From NCBI GenBank assembly GCA_934272785.1, contig CAKQSE010000003.1, positions 1 to 64,000 of the forward strand: a stretch of 64,000 bases of DNA. The letters run 5' to 3'. This DNA is from an uncultured Alphaproteobacteria bacterium. Its GTDB lineage: Bacteria; Pseudomonadota; Alphaproteobacteria; Rs-D84. The notes beneath the pieces were generated by a model that worked only from the letters and a program-made list of their open reading frames with translations, did not search any database and was not told where the DNA came from. This document shows positions 1 through 8,159 of the stretch, in pieces. Each line of letters begins with the position of its first letter. Positions within the stretch are counted from its first letter, which is position 1. The position numbers and the translations under genes are program-made.

Positions 1-77
1 CGGAGTTGGAGAGCCGGGGCAGACTGTAAATCTGTTGGCTTAAGCCTGAGCTGGTTCGAATCCAGCCACTCCCACCA
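1..77 (+). tRNA. tRNA-Tyr (GUA), 5' end cut by the window
   Basis: The anticodon loop CTGTAAA puts GTA at 26-28, which reads tyrosine codons. A long variable arm follows, as in class II tRNAs, and then the T arm GCTGG-TTCGAAT-CCAGC. The 3' acceptor strand CACTCCC is followed by A and an encoded CCA at 75-77. The 5' acceptor strand (expected GGGAGTG) lies before the window, so the gene is partial. A terminator follows directly. Confidence 0.95.
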
Positions 78-79
78 AA

Positions 80-115
80 ATAAAAACACCCGGCAAGCGG
101 GTGTTTTTATTTTGG
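80..115 (+). terminator. Intrinsic terminator after tRNA-Tyr
   Basis: A-rich flank, stem CACCCG/CGGGTG with a short GCAAG-type loop, then a T-rich run. It is nearly the same sequence as the terminator at 299-336. Confidence 0.8.
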
Positions 116-140
116 TGAAATGTGGTATTGAATTTGAATC

Positions 141-298
141 ACGCAATCATTTGATTGCCGGTTCGACTATGAGTTGTTGTGTGTCGCAGCGCGCCGCGGC
201 ACACAACATATGAATGCCCCGCAGTCCCACGCCACCAGCGTGGGCGAGGAAATCAGCCACATAGCAAGTTACATACAAGTATTCTGTTATGTATGTCA
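141..298 (+). ncRNA. Possible structured small RNA between two terminators
   Basis: The stretch holds no plausible gene but four consecutive hairpins. They are GCAATC/GATTGC (143-158), a 13-bp stem with one G-T pair (175-187 with 196-208), CCCACGC/GCGTGGG (226-244) and ACATACA/TGTATGT (271-296). An intrinsic terminator follows at 299-336. A weak -10-like element (TGGTATTGA) lies near 123. The pattern fits a small RNA gene of about 160-200 nt on the plus strand. I do not recognise it as 6S, SRP, tmRNA or RNase P RNA. It could instead be read-through tRNA trailer or a structured 3' UTR of the minus-strand gene. Confidence 0.3.
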
Positions 299-336
299 AA
301 ATAAAAACACCCGGCACGCGGGTGTTTTTATTTTAC
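299..336. terminator. Bidirectional terminator
   Basis: Stem CACCCG/CGGGTG flanked by A-rich and T-rich runs, able to act on both strands. On the minus strand it ends the lipoprotein gene at 333. On the plus strand it could end the possible small RNA. It duplicates the 80-115 terminator with one or two changes. Confidence 0.75.
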
Positions 337-1922
337 TCTTCGATTTCCACGCTGTCGATATAGGTGCGGTCAATTGATTCCAGGGCCGTTGGTTGAAAAT
401 CAGGGTTTTCAATTGGGTCGCTGTCATCTTCGGGCAGGACCGTTATATTTTCAACCGGTGGTGTTACGGTTGTGGTGCGTGTCATGTTTGCCCCAAATGT
501 CTTGGATTTATATTTACCGTTCAGGCGTTCTGGGATACGGATATAGTTCATTGGGTTTATTCCGTCTGTTTCCAGTGCCATTTCAGATGCCGGGATAATG
601 TGGCGTTGTTCAATATTATAAATTGGCGTCATAAAGTTTTGTGGGGCCGCCCGCACGGTGCGCGGGGTGCCACTGGCGTCCAGTTCCAATATGCGCAATG
701 CGCGTTGGCTGTCCCCATTTGGACGCAGGCGGACCAGGCCACTGGCCCCGATATAACCACTGGGGTCCAACAGGTATGCGGCGTCTGATTTATCAGAATA
801 AATCATGCCCATTGCCATATTCGCGGCGTCATATCCAAATGCTGCCAGGTGTGATGGTGCGGTGCCAGATACCTGGGTGTACAGGTTGGCAAAATTTTCA
901 TTTATTTCGGGCAGGGCGGCATACTTTGCACCCGACATTGTAAAGTCAGATGTTATGTTTGACCCGTCCCACATTGCAGTGCCATAAAAACGTGCGTCAC
1001 GCGCAGATACGTTGTAATAGCGCAAGAACGATGCCAATGCCATTGAATCATCGCCTGTGCCCAGGAATAAAACCGCATCATACGGCACCGCGCCCAGTGT
1101 GTCTGATTTTGATATTTTATCCAGTTGCATTGACAGTGATGATTTTTCAATCGCGGTCAGACGTTCCTTGGTCAAAATGTCGGACAATATTTCGCGTGCG
1201 CGTGTGTTTGCCGCGGTGCGTGCCGCGTTCATTGATGCACGCATTGATGCGTTCTTGATTGATTCAGAATTGCCCGGTGTGTAATAGATTATGCCGACCA
1301 ATTTTATGCCGTAAATTGACGCCGCATTTTTTGCCGTGCCCGCCATCAGACGGCCGGATTCGGTATCGGGTGCCAAGATTACAAATTTGGTCACATTGTC
1401 AGATGACATTTCTTTGGCAATGGCCTCGACACTGTTGGTGGGCATCAAATTCATTGTCATAATCCCATCGCCAATTGCCGTTGCGTCTGATGTGAACGAC
1501 AGGGCGGGTGTGTCGGCGGATTTTACCGTGTTTAACATGCGCGCTTCGCCTGCAAAGACGGGGCCAATTATAACCGCCGGATTTTCAGATACGGCGTTTT
1601 CAAATGCGTCGGTGCGCGCGGTATCAAAAAACGTTACAGACAGGTTTTGTGGCGCACTTTGCAGGACGGCCATTTCAACCGATGTGCGGATTGTTTTGCC
1701 GGTGCTTGCGTTTTGCCCGCTGAGTGGTAACAACACCGCCACGCGGTGCGTGTCGCCATCGGTTGCGGAAAAGTTTCCGTATTGCATCGACGCCGGTGTG
1801 CCCGCAATATCGTTGCCGTATTCATTGCCCCAGTCGCTGGTGCGGGTCATACCGCCGCCACCGCCGCATCCGGCCAAAATTGTTGCAATTGCGCAAAAAC
1901 TAAAAAATCTGTTCATAAACAT
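333..1922 (-). CDS. Lipoprotein of the LpoA/YraM type (penicillin-binding protein activator)
   Basis: The protein starts with a lipoprotein signal: basic MNRFF, a hydrophobic stretch and the lipobox LAGC, followed by a glycine run. The rest resembles a periplasmic binding protein of the Peripla_BP_6 fold (VAVLLPLSG near the start of the domain). This fits LpoA/LppC-type proteins, which in relatives activate peptidoglycan synthases at the outer membrane. The gene lies divergent to rsmI, the same pairing as lpoA-rsmI in many proteobacteria. I chose the ATG at 1922 because GGGA lies 6 nt upstream. An upstream in-frame ATG at 1934 has no clear ribosome site, and an ATG at 1916 is also possible. 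The acidic C-terminal tail is lineage-specific. The family is fairly sure; activator function here is inferred. Confidence 0.8.
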   Translation of the reverse strand: MFMNRFFSFCAIATILAGCGGGGGMTRTSDWGNEYGNDIAGTPASMQYGNFSATDGDTHRVAVLLPLSGQNASTGKTIRTSVEMAVLQSAPQNLSVTFFDTARTDAFENAVSENPAVIIGPVFAGEARMLNTVKSADTPALSFTSDATAIGDGIMTMNLMPTNSVEAIAKEMSSDNVTKFVILAPDTESGRLMAGTAKNAASIYGIKLVGIIYYTPGNSESIKNASMRASMNAARTAANTRAREILSDILTKERLTAIEKSSLSMQLDKISKSDTLGAVPYDAVLFLGTGDDSMALASFLRYYNVSARDARFYGTAMWDGSNITSDFTMSGAKYAALPEINENFANLYTQVSGTAPSHLAAFGYDAANMAMGMIYSDKSDAAYLLDPSGYIGASGLVRLRPNGDSQRALRILELDASGTPRTVRAAPQNFMTPIYNIEQRHIIPASEMALETDGINPMNYIRIPERLNGKYKSKTFGANMTRTTTVTPPVENITVLPEDDSDPIENPDFQPTALESIDRTYIDSVEIEE

Positions 1923-1950
1923 TGAAAATCCCATTCGTATTCTGTATTAT
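1922..1950 (+). promoter_or_regulatory. Sigma70-type promoter of rsmI
   Basis: TTGAAA at 1922-1927 and TATTAT at 1945-1950, spaced by 17 nt, 22 nt before the rsmI start. It overlaps the 5' end of the divergent lipoprotein gene. Confidence 0.45.
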
Positions 1951-1971
1951 TTTACTATAAAAGGGTTACAA

Positions 1972-2772
1972 ATGCAATCAGGGCTTTATGTTGTTGGAAC
2001 GCCAATCGGAAATTTGTCCGATATGTCGCCACGTGCGATTGAGACATTGAAAAATGCGGATTTAATTGCCGCCGAAGATACACGTGTTTTTGCAAAACTG
2101 GCATCGCATTTTGATATTAAAACCCCACGGGTTGCATGCCATGATCATAATGAACGTGATGTTGTGCCAGAATTGGTTGAAAAATTACAAAATGGTATGA
2201 CGATTGCGACTGTGTCTGATGCGGGAATGCCGGCGGTATCGGACCCGGGATTTCGTCTGGTGCGTGCGGCGCGCGCGGCGGGTGTGCCGGTGTTTGTTGT
2301 GCCGGGACCGACGGCCGCCGTTTCGGCGTTGGTGCTGTCCGGGTTTCCGACCGATCGATTTACGTTTTGCGGATTCTTTGATGAAAAGAAATTGCATGAC
2401 GATAACAAAATCCGCCATACGATTATTTATTACGAGAGTCCGAACCGTATCATGGCGACAGTTGCCGCGTTGGCACGTGTTATGCCTGATCGCCAGATTG
2501 CCATTGTGCGTGAAATAACCAAAATTCACGAAGAGGCAATAATCGGATATCCGGCGGAACTGGTGAATATCGAACCGCCACGTGGTGAAATTGTGATTGT
2601 TGTCGCACCCGCCCAGGATCATAAAATGAGTGATGATGAAATCACTGATATTGTAAATGACATTGTTGCGAATTCTACGAAATCGGCGGCGTCGGCGTTG
2701 GCGGCGCGTGCCGGTATTTCCAAGAAAGAGGCATATCGTCGTATGTTGGCCAAGGGGGACGCAAATGATTAA
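1972..2772 (+). CDS. rsmI: 16S rRNA (cytidine-1402-2'-O)-methyltransferase RsmI
   Basis: RsmI uses S-adenosylmethionine to 2'-O-methylate C1402 in the decoding centre of 16S rRNA. The 266-aa product begins with the family signature YVVGTPIGNLSD and continues with AAEDTR, the SDAGMPAVSDPG loop and VVPGPTA, all typical of this tetrapyrrole-methylase-fold family. The ATG at 1972 follows AAGGG at about 6 nt. A longer in-frame reading upstream would run through the promoter and the divergent gene. The stop overlaps the start of engB by 8 nt, which suggests translational coupling. yraN, often next in other proteobacteria, is absent here. Confidence 0.95.
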   Translation: MQSGLYVVGTPIGNLSDMSPRAIETLKNADLIAAEDTRVFAKLASHFDIKTPRVACHDHNERDVVPELVEKLQNGMTIATVSDAGMPAVSDPGFRLVRAARAAGVPVFVVPGPTAAVSALVLSGFPTDRFTFCGFFDEKKLHDDNKIRHTIIYYESPNRIMATVAALARVMPDRQIAIVREITKIHEEAIIGYPAELVNIEPPRGEIVIVVAPAQDHKMSDDEITDIVNDIVANSTKSAASALAARAGISKKEAYRRMLAKGDAND

Positions 2773-3316
2773 ATTCGTGGGCAGTTTTGAAACTGTTGCG
2801 TCTTTGCCACGGACGCGTTTCGCCGAATATGCATTTATTGGGCGCAGTAATGTTGGCAAATCGTCACTGATAAACGCAATGGTTGGTCAAAATATTGCGC
2901 GAACATCAAATACGCCGGGGCGCACGCAATCGATAAATATGTTTAACCTGGATGACCGCGTGATGATTGTTGATTTGCCGGGTTACGGTTATGCACGCGC
3001 ATCGCGCACAGATACCCAGCGGTGGTTGGCGCGATTGCAAGAGTATTTAATGACGCGGCACCTGGCGCGGTTGTATATCCTGGTTGATTCGCGTATTGGT
3101 GCGCGCCCGTCGGATATAGAACTGATGGAATTTTGTGATGCGCATGGTATCGCATATCAAATCGTTTTGACCAAGAAGGACAAGCGTCTGCGCGAGGCGG
3201 ACCAGCATCCTTTGTCACATGAAAATCATCCGGCGATGATGGCAGAGATTTTGGAAACATCGGCGGAAAAGAAAACAGGCCTGGACGCCATAAGGGCACA
3301 AATTGGCATCAAATAA
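2765..3316 (+). CDS. engB: Ribosome biogenesis GTP-binding protein EngB/YsxC
   Basis: This small GTPase is needed for late 50S subunit assembly. The 183-aa product has G1 GRSNVGKSS, G2 NTPGRTQ, G3 DLPGYGYA and G4 TKKDK in order, and is close to the usual family length. The start overlaps the end of rsmI (ATGATTAA), so the two are probably co-translated. The 3' end overlaps addB by 14 nt. Confidence 0.95.
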   Translation: MIKFVGSFETVASLPRTRFAEYAFIGRSNVGKSSLINAMVGQNIARTSNTPGRTQSINMFNLDDRVMIVDLPGYGYARASRTDTQRWLARLQEYLMTRHLARLYILVDSRIGARPSDIELMEFCDAHGIAYQIVLTKKDKRLREADQHPLSHENHPAMMAEILETSAEKKTGLDAIRAQIGIK

Positions 3317-5828
3317 AAATATATTTTATGCAACAAATCCGGCGCGTATGTCGGATGCACTGTGGCAGTTATTAAATGCCAGTGGGTGCGCACTGGCCCG
3401 CACATTGATATTCTTGCCCAGTCGTCGCGCCGTGCGCACGGTTGAAAAAATGCTGACCCATAAATCGGGCGGGGCGATTATTTTGCCGCATCTGGTCGCG
3501 TTGGGCGAAGGGACAGATGACACAGACCCCGATACAGATGTGGACGCGAGTATTGATGCGGTGCCGAATATGGTGCGATATGTTATGCTGGCCAAATTGC
3601 TGGCGGCCGACGCCAGCATCGGAAATGTGGCCGCAGCGTTGCCGGTGGCGCGTGACCTGGTGCGTATGACAGATTACCTGGAAAACGAAGGGGTGGATGC
3701 CAGTGCGATTGATTGGAATGCGCTGGTGGGTGATGCGTATGCACGACATTTTCAGCGCAAGGCAGATTTACTGAATATTTTAACGCGCGCGTTGCCGGCA
3801 TATTTCGCCGCACGCCCGACCCAGACGGCGGCACGTAACGCCGATATTCGCGCGTGGATTCATACGCTGGATAAATATGAATTGGTGGTTGTTTGCGCAT
3901 CAACGGCCAGTGTGCCTGCGACCGCGGATTTAATGCGGGCGGTGGCGGCGCGTGAAAATGGTCGTGTGATTTTGTCTGGGAAAATTATGGGCACGCCGGA
4001 CGATTTGTCGCGTGATACAAATCCATATAATGCAGAATATAAGTTTTTATTATCGCTGGGGATGACGCCAGATGATGTGCAGTCGATTGATGTTGGCCCG
4101 TCGGCGATTGATTTTCTAAACTATGCGTTTGGCAATAATCCCACGCGCCCAGATAATGGTGCGGCGGTTCATCATTGTCATTTGATTGAATGCGCCCGCG
4201 AAAGTGAAGAGGCCGCCGTTATCGCCGAAATTGCGGCGCGCGCGGTGTCAGAAAATAAATCTGTGTTGGTTATAACGCCGGATGCCGCCGGAAATCAGCG
4301 TGTGGCCCAGGCACTGGCGACGCGTGGGATTGACGCGGATTTTTCTGGGGGCATGCTCGGCACAATGACGCCGGCGGGCCGTGCGATATTAAACGTCTTT
4401 GATGATTGGATTGAACGCGGTGATGGTGCAACGTTTGATAAACTGTATGCGGCGGCGCATGGCGATTTGATGGAAACGATTATTCGTATGGTTGATGAAA
4501 ATCGCGATATGTTTGCGCCGATGTTTGATGTGTCAGATGCGGCGTCGATGCAAATCTGGTCGGCAATCCAGAATATTTCAAAATACATGCACGATGCAGC
4601 GATTGTGCCAACAGTTGCCGATGCGCGGGCGTTTTTGGCAGATGCGATTTCATCGGTTACGGTGCGCGGTGTGGCGAACGATGCGGCGCGCGTTGTCGTG
4701 CTGGGGACGATTGAATCACGTATGCAGACCGCCGACGTTGTTATTTTATCCGCGTTGAACGAGGGGATGTTCCCCGCGCGTGGATATGAAAATGCGTGGT
4801 TGCCAACCAGTGTTGCGCGCCAGATTGGATTGCCGTCGGCCGACAGAAAGGTATCGTTGCAATCATTAGACTTTATGAATCTGTCGTGTGGGGCGGATGT
4901 GTATTGGACGCGCAGTCGCGTGTCTGGTGGCGTCCAAACGACAGAATCACGTTTTTTGTCGCGCGTGGCGGTGCGTGGCGGCGCGTTTGACCGAACGGCG
5001 GCCGATGATATATTGAACGTTGTGCGTGGGCGTGATGTTGTGCCGGCGCGGCCACTGGATTATCGCGCGCCAACGCCACCGGCTGATTGGTCAGATGTGT
5101 ATGTGACCGAATTGGAAACATTGATACATAATCCGTATGCGTTTTATGCGCGGCATATATTGCGCCTGCAACCGCGTGATGATTATTGGTTGCCGCCCGA
5201 CGCGCGTGCATTTGGAACATTGGTGCATGCCGCATTGGAAGATATACGACCCGGCAAAACCGCCCGCGCATTGGTTGCCGATATGGATGCGCGTGCGCGC
5301 AGTGTGCTGGGCGGGGACAGCATAATATTTCATTTCTGGCATAAGCGTTTTATGGAAATTGCGCCGATTGCAATTGAATATTTGATGACGCATATGGACG
5401 CCGAAATAGAAACTGGCGGCGTTGTAAATATCGCCGGTCGCAATGTTCGTGCGCGCGCCGACCGAATTTGGGACGGGGGCGTTCTGGATATCAAGACGGG
5501 CAGTGCACCCAACAAATCACAACTGGCCCAGGGCAATATGCCGCAATTACCACTGGAAGCGTATATGTTGCAATCCGGTGGATTCAAGATTCGCACAACG
5601 GAAAAATCAAAAACGCCGGTGATGGTGTTCTTGCAATTAAAAAATGGCGACGTGCGTCCGATTGAATACGATGCGGCAACAACTGCAGAAATGATTGCGG
5701 CGGCGGTTGAAAAAACAACAGATTTGGTAAATATGTATTCGGCGGGCGGCGCGGCATATGAATACCGCGAAACAGGCGACAAGAAATACCAGGCCTGGGA
5801 CGACCTGGCACGCAAGGGCGATGAATAG
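3303..5828 (+). CDS. addB: Double-strand break repair protein AddB (alphaproteobacterial type)
   Basis: AddB is the second nuclease subunit of the AddAB helicase-nuclease, which resects double-strand breaks for RecA loading. The 841-aa protein has a helicase-like N-terminal part (LIFLPSRRAVRT) without a clear Walker A. Its C-terminal PD-(D/E)XK nuclease has FGTLVHAALE near residue 635 and a DIKTG lysine motif near 730. The start is a TTG at 3303, preceded by TAAGGG at about 8 nt; an ATG at 3348 is the alternative. It overlaps engB by 14 nt. addA is not in the window, so the usual addBA pair is either split or continues elsewhere. Confidence 0.88.
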   Translation: MASNKNIFYATNPARMSDALWQLLNASGCALARTLIFLPSRRAVRTVEKMLTHKSGGAIILPHLVALGEGTDDTDPDTDVDASIDAVPNMVRYVMLAKLLAADASIGNVAAALPVARDLVRMTDYLENEGVDASAIDWNALVGDAYARHFQRKADLLNILTRALPAYFAARPTQTAARNADIRAWIHTLDKYELVVVCASTASVPATADLMRAVAARENGRVILSGKIMGTPDDLSRDTNPYNAEYKFLLSLGMTPDDVQSIDVGPSAIDFLNYAFGNNPTRPDNGAAVHHCHLIECARESEEAAVIAEIAARAVSENKSVLVITPDAAGNQRVAQALATRGIDADFSGGMLGTMTPAGRAILNVFDDWIERGDGATFDKLYAAAHGDLMETIIRMVDENRDMFAPMFDVSDAASMQIWSAIQNISKYMHDAAIVPTVADARAFLADAISSVTVRGVANDAARVVVLGTIESRMQTADVVILSALNEGMFPARGYENAWLPTSVARQIGLPSADRKVSLQSLDFMNLSCGADVYWTRSRVSGGVQTTESRFLSRVAVRGGAFDRTAADDILNVVRGRDVVPARPLDYRAPTPPADWSDVYVTELETLIHNPYAFYARHILRLQPRDDYWLPPDARAFGTLVHAALEDIRPGKTARALVADMDARARSVLGGDSIIFHFWHKRFMEIAPIAIEYLMTHMDAEIETGGVVNIAGRNVRARADRIWDGGVLDIKTGSAPNKSQLAQGNMPQLPLEAYMLQSGGFKIRTTEKSKTPVMVFLQLKNGDVRPIEYDAATTAEMIAAAVEKTTDLVNMYSAGGAAYEYRETGDKKYQAWDDLARKGDE

Positions 5829-5833
5829 CACGC

Positions 5834-7048
5834 TTAGTTTTCGAGTGTGCAGGGTCCCCATTTTTGATTTGTGCATGTCTTGGTCCCCTGGCGAGATTTA
5901 TTTACCATACATTTTACGGTTTGGCCATTTGGGCATGTATCCTGGACGCACAGGGCAAAATCCGTTGGATTGTCGTTAGGATAGCAGTTATACATTTCTT
6001 GCTGTGATACTTTTTTACGCGGTGTGCATACGCCATCTTTGACATACTCGGTCGCCAGGCATTTCAGACATCTGTCCTGGCCGGGAACAGACACGGCACC
6101 ATCGGGACATGGAACACATTTCCCAGATTGGTCGTGAATATGGTTTTCGATGCAATCACTGCACGAACCTGTTGCCTTGTTGAATTTGGTCAGTTCGTCA
6201 TCACATTCGGTGCATACCTGGGATGTGCATCCGGCACCATTGAATCCCGGCATACATAATGTTTTTGTTTGATAGTTGCCTGAATTTGCGGTTATGGTTA
6301 AATTTGAATCGCCGTATTTGCATTTGGTCCATGTGTCGGTATAGTCATCGCGATTCCACATACCACCGTGTGCGGCAAATGTGGCGGGTGATGCAACGAT
6401 GCCATGGCCGTTTTCCAGATAACTTTTTGCGACCAGTATCACGTCATATTCATTTCCGTAGTTTACCTTGCCAAGGCCAAATTTGAAAAATCCTTGGTGA
6501 TCATTTTGGCACATTTCACTTTCAATTGACTCGTTATCCCAACCGCCACTTTCATTGTATGATATGTTTTGTTTCAATGTGTCGGGGCTCAATTTTGTGT
6601 ATTTGCATTCGTTGCCACTGGGGGTGGCGTTGTAACTTTTGCATGCGTCGCCAGTGTATCCCGGCTCGCACAACCAAAAGCATGTTTTTTCAAAATCGCC
6701 ATCTGGGTTTTGATACTGGGTCCATATTTTTGGACAGCCACTTTTCCCTTTGTTTCGGCTGCGCAGTTGGGTTGTGCAGAAATATCCGCCATGTTCGACA
6801 ATTTTGTGCGCGGCATAGACAATTACAATGGCCTCGTCTGTTGCGTTGGCGGCGCGCTTTTTGTTCATCAGCCAGAATGTTTGGTCTGGGATTTTTGTTG
6901 CGCTGTCGTGGCCAATGCCAAAATTCCATGCCGATGATATTGCTTGTGGGTTTCCCCATGCCTGGTTGATGGCATTTGTTACGGCACGTGTTGGATGCGT
7001 CAGTGTGGTTGACATTATTGCGATTGCCAACAGTTTTAATGTTTTCAT
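5834..7048 (-). CDS. Secreted cysteine-rich protein, function unknown
   Basis: A 404-aa product with an N-terminal signal peptide (MKTLKLLAIAIMSTT, cleavage near TRA). It has more than thirty cysteines, many in short motifs such as CEPGYTGDAC, CMPGFNGAGC and CVPCPDG. These resemble EGF-like and growth-factor-receptor-like repeats and suggest a disulfide-bonded extracellular or periplasmic protein. I do not recognise a catalytic domain. The ATG at 7048 is preceded by GGGGG about 10 nt upstream; an in-frame ATG at 7072 lies before that site and is less likely. The gene is preceded by a structured leader RNA with its own terminator (7071-7260). The same leader type precedes the outer-membrane gene at 10134. 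Confidence 0.75.
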   Translation of the reverse strand: MKTLKLLAIAIMSTTLTHPTRAVTNAINQAWGNPQAISSAWNFGIGHDSATKIPDQTFWLMNKKRAANATDEAIVIVYAAHKIVEHGGYFCTTQLRSRNKGKSGCPKIWTQYQNPDGDFEKTCFWLCEPGYTGDACKSYNATPSGNECKYTKLSPDTLKQNISYNESGGWDNESIESEMCQNDHQGFFKFGLGKVNYGNEYDVILVAKSYLENGHGIVASPATFAAHGGMWNRDDYTDTWTKCKYGDSNLTITANSGNYQTKTLCMPGFNGAGCTSQVCTECDDELTKFNKATGSCSDCIENHIHDQSGKCVPCPDGAVSVPGQDRCLKCLATEYVKDGVCTPRKKVSQQEMYNCYPNDNPTDFALCVQDTCPNGQTVKCMVNKSRQGTKTCTNQKWGPCTLEN

Positions 7049-7070
7049 TTTTTTACATCCCCCAGGTTTC

Positions 7071-7260
7071 AAAAATAAAAACCACCTGTATTCAAGGTGG
7101 CAGGAGGTTCGAAACTATTAAAACAGAAATAGTGCTGTGTATTTTTGTATTCCACAGCCCTCCTGCCCAATATATGCAGGAGGCGTTTTTCGTCCGCGCG
7201 ACGCTGTTTTACGGGTTTCGACACCCCATTGCAGAAACACCCTGCAACGTCTTGATTATA
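7071..7260 (-). promoter_or_regulatory. Structured leader RNA with terminator (copy A) upstream of the cysteine-rich protein gene
   Basis: Promoter on the minus strand: TTGTAA, 17 nt, TATAAT (7283 to 7255). The transcript then has small hairpins TTGCAG/CTGCAA, GGGT-GTCGAA-ACCC and CGTC/GACG, followed by AAAAAC. Next come arm 1 CCTCCTGC, arm 2 GGCAGGAGG, hairpin GCTGTG/CACAGC, hairpin CTATT/AATAG and arm 3 CCTCCTGCC. An intrinsic terminator CCACCT/AGGTGG plus T-run follows. Arm 2 can pair with arm 1 or with arm 3 but not both. The copy at 9920-10104 has the same order with compensating changes. A riboswitch-like or attenuator role is inferred; the signal is unknown. Confidence 0.65.
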
Positions 7261-7284
7261 TGAAAAAATGTTATTGGTTACAAT

Positions 7285-7313
7285 AATAAAATAAAAACGC
7301 CGCACTTTGCGGC
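7285..7313 (-). terminator. Intrinsic terminator of xthA
   Basis: On the minus strand, GCCGCA/TGCGGC with a 3-nt loop is followed by GTTTTTATTTT. It sits just after the xthA stop and upstream of the promoter of leader copy A. Confidence 0.7.
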
Positions 7314-7318
7314 ATTTG

Positions 7319-8089
7319 TTATTTTAATGTAATCATCAAACCACAATGATCGGTTGGCTTGGCGGCCATACGTGGGGCGATGTCTATTTCACAATTTTTA
7401 ACCATTTGCATTGCCGCCGGATTGGCCAGGAAATAGTCCAATCGCAATCCCATGTTTTTACCAACGGTATCACCGCCGCGATATCCGAACCATGTAAATC
7501 CAACGTCTGATGGGTGCAGGGTGCGCCACACATCGGTCCAGCCGCTGTCAATCCACGCCTGCATAGCACTGCGTGCGGCGGGTGCGGCAATTGCAATATC
7601 GACATAGTTTGCCGGTTTCCATACGTCAATGTCGGCCCGCGCAACGTTAAAGTCGCCACCGATAATAACTGGTTCTGGTGAATTTAAATACGGGGCAATA
7701 TATTTTGTAAATGCCGCCATCCATTCCAGTTTATACGGAAATTTCGGCGATGACACCGTGTCACCATTTGGCATATACACGTTTATCAGGCGCACACGTC
7801 CATCAACCACGCATTCCAGAAAACGCGCGTTCACGTCTGGATATGTGGGCAGTCCCATTGTCACATCTTCGATAGAACACTTGGAAAAAGTCGCAACGCC
7901 GTTCCAGCTTTTTTGGCCGAAAACCTTGACATTATAGCCATATTCATCAAACAGGTTGTGTGGAAACCCGGCGGTTTCAACTTTTAATTCCTGGACCAGG
8001 ATTGTGTCATATTCGCCCGCACGCAGGATGTCAATAAAACTCTCGGCATGGGCACGAATTGAATTTATATTTAATGTCAGAATTTTCAT
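7319..8089 (-). CDS. xthA: Exodeoxyribonuclease III (AP endonuclease) family protein
   Basis: This family acts in base excision repair as a 3'-5' exonuclease and cuts at abasic sites. The 256-aa product has the exonuclease-endonuclease-phosphatase motifs: LNINSIRAH, LVQELKVE (metal-binding Glu), GGDFNVA, RLDYFLA and TDHCGL (catalytic Asp-His). Length is normal. The ATG at 8089 is preceded by AGGAAAAG at about 9 nt; a longer reading to 8146 would cross the divergent promoter. It is divergent to the acyl-CoA ligase gene. Confidence 0.93.
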   Translation of the reverse strand: MKILTLNINSIRAHAESFIDILRAGEYDTILVQELKVETAGFPHNLFDEYGYNVKVFGQKSWNGVATFSKCSIEDVTMGLPTYPDVNARFLECVVDGRVRLINVYMPNGDTVSSPKFPYKLEWMAAFTKYIAPYLNSPEPVIIGGDFNVARADIDVWKPANYVDIAIAAPAARSAMQAWIDSGWTDVWRTLHPSDVGFTWFGYRGGDTVGKNMGLRLDYFLANPAAMQMVKNCEIDIAPRMAAKPTDHCGLMITLK

Positions 8090-8091
8090 AT

Positions 8092-8119
8092 TTGCAATCT
8101 TTTCCTTTGGATATATAAT
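8092..8119 (+). promoter_or_regulatory. Promoter of the acyl-CoA ligase gene
   Basis: TTGCAA at 8092-8097, 16-nt spacer, TATAAT at 8114-8119. The same TTGCAA-16-TATAAT arrangement precedes greA. Confidence 0.5.
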
Positions 8120-8159
8120 ACTGTCAGTCCAATATAAAAAAAACAAGGAATTTTTTACG

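Noticed and set aside
7071..7260. T-box or TPP riboswitch
   Set aside because: No T-box consensus or specifier loop and no TPP core motifs are visible; the arm arrangement differs from both.
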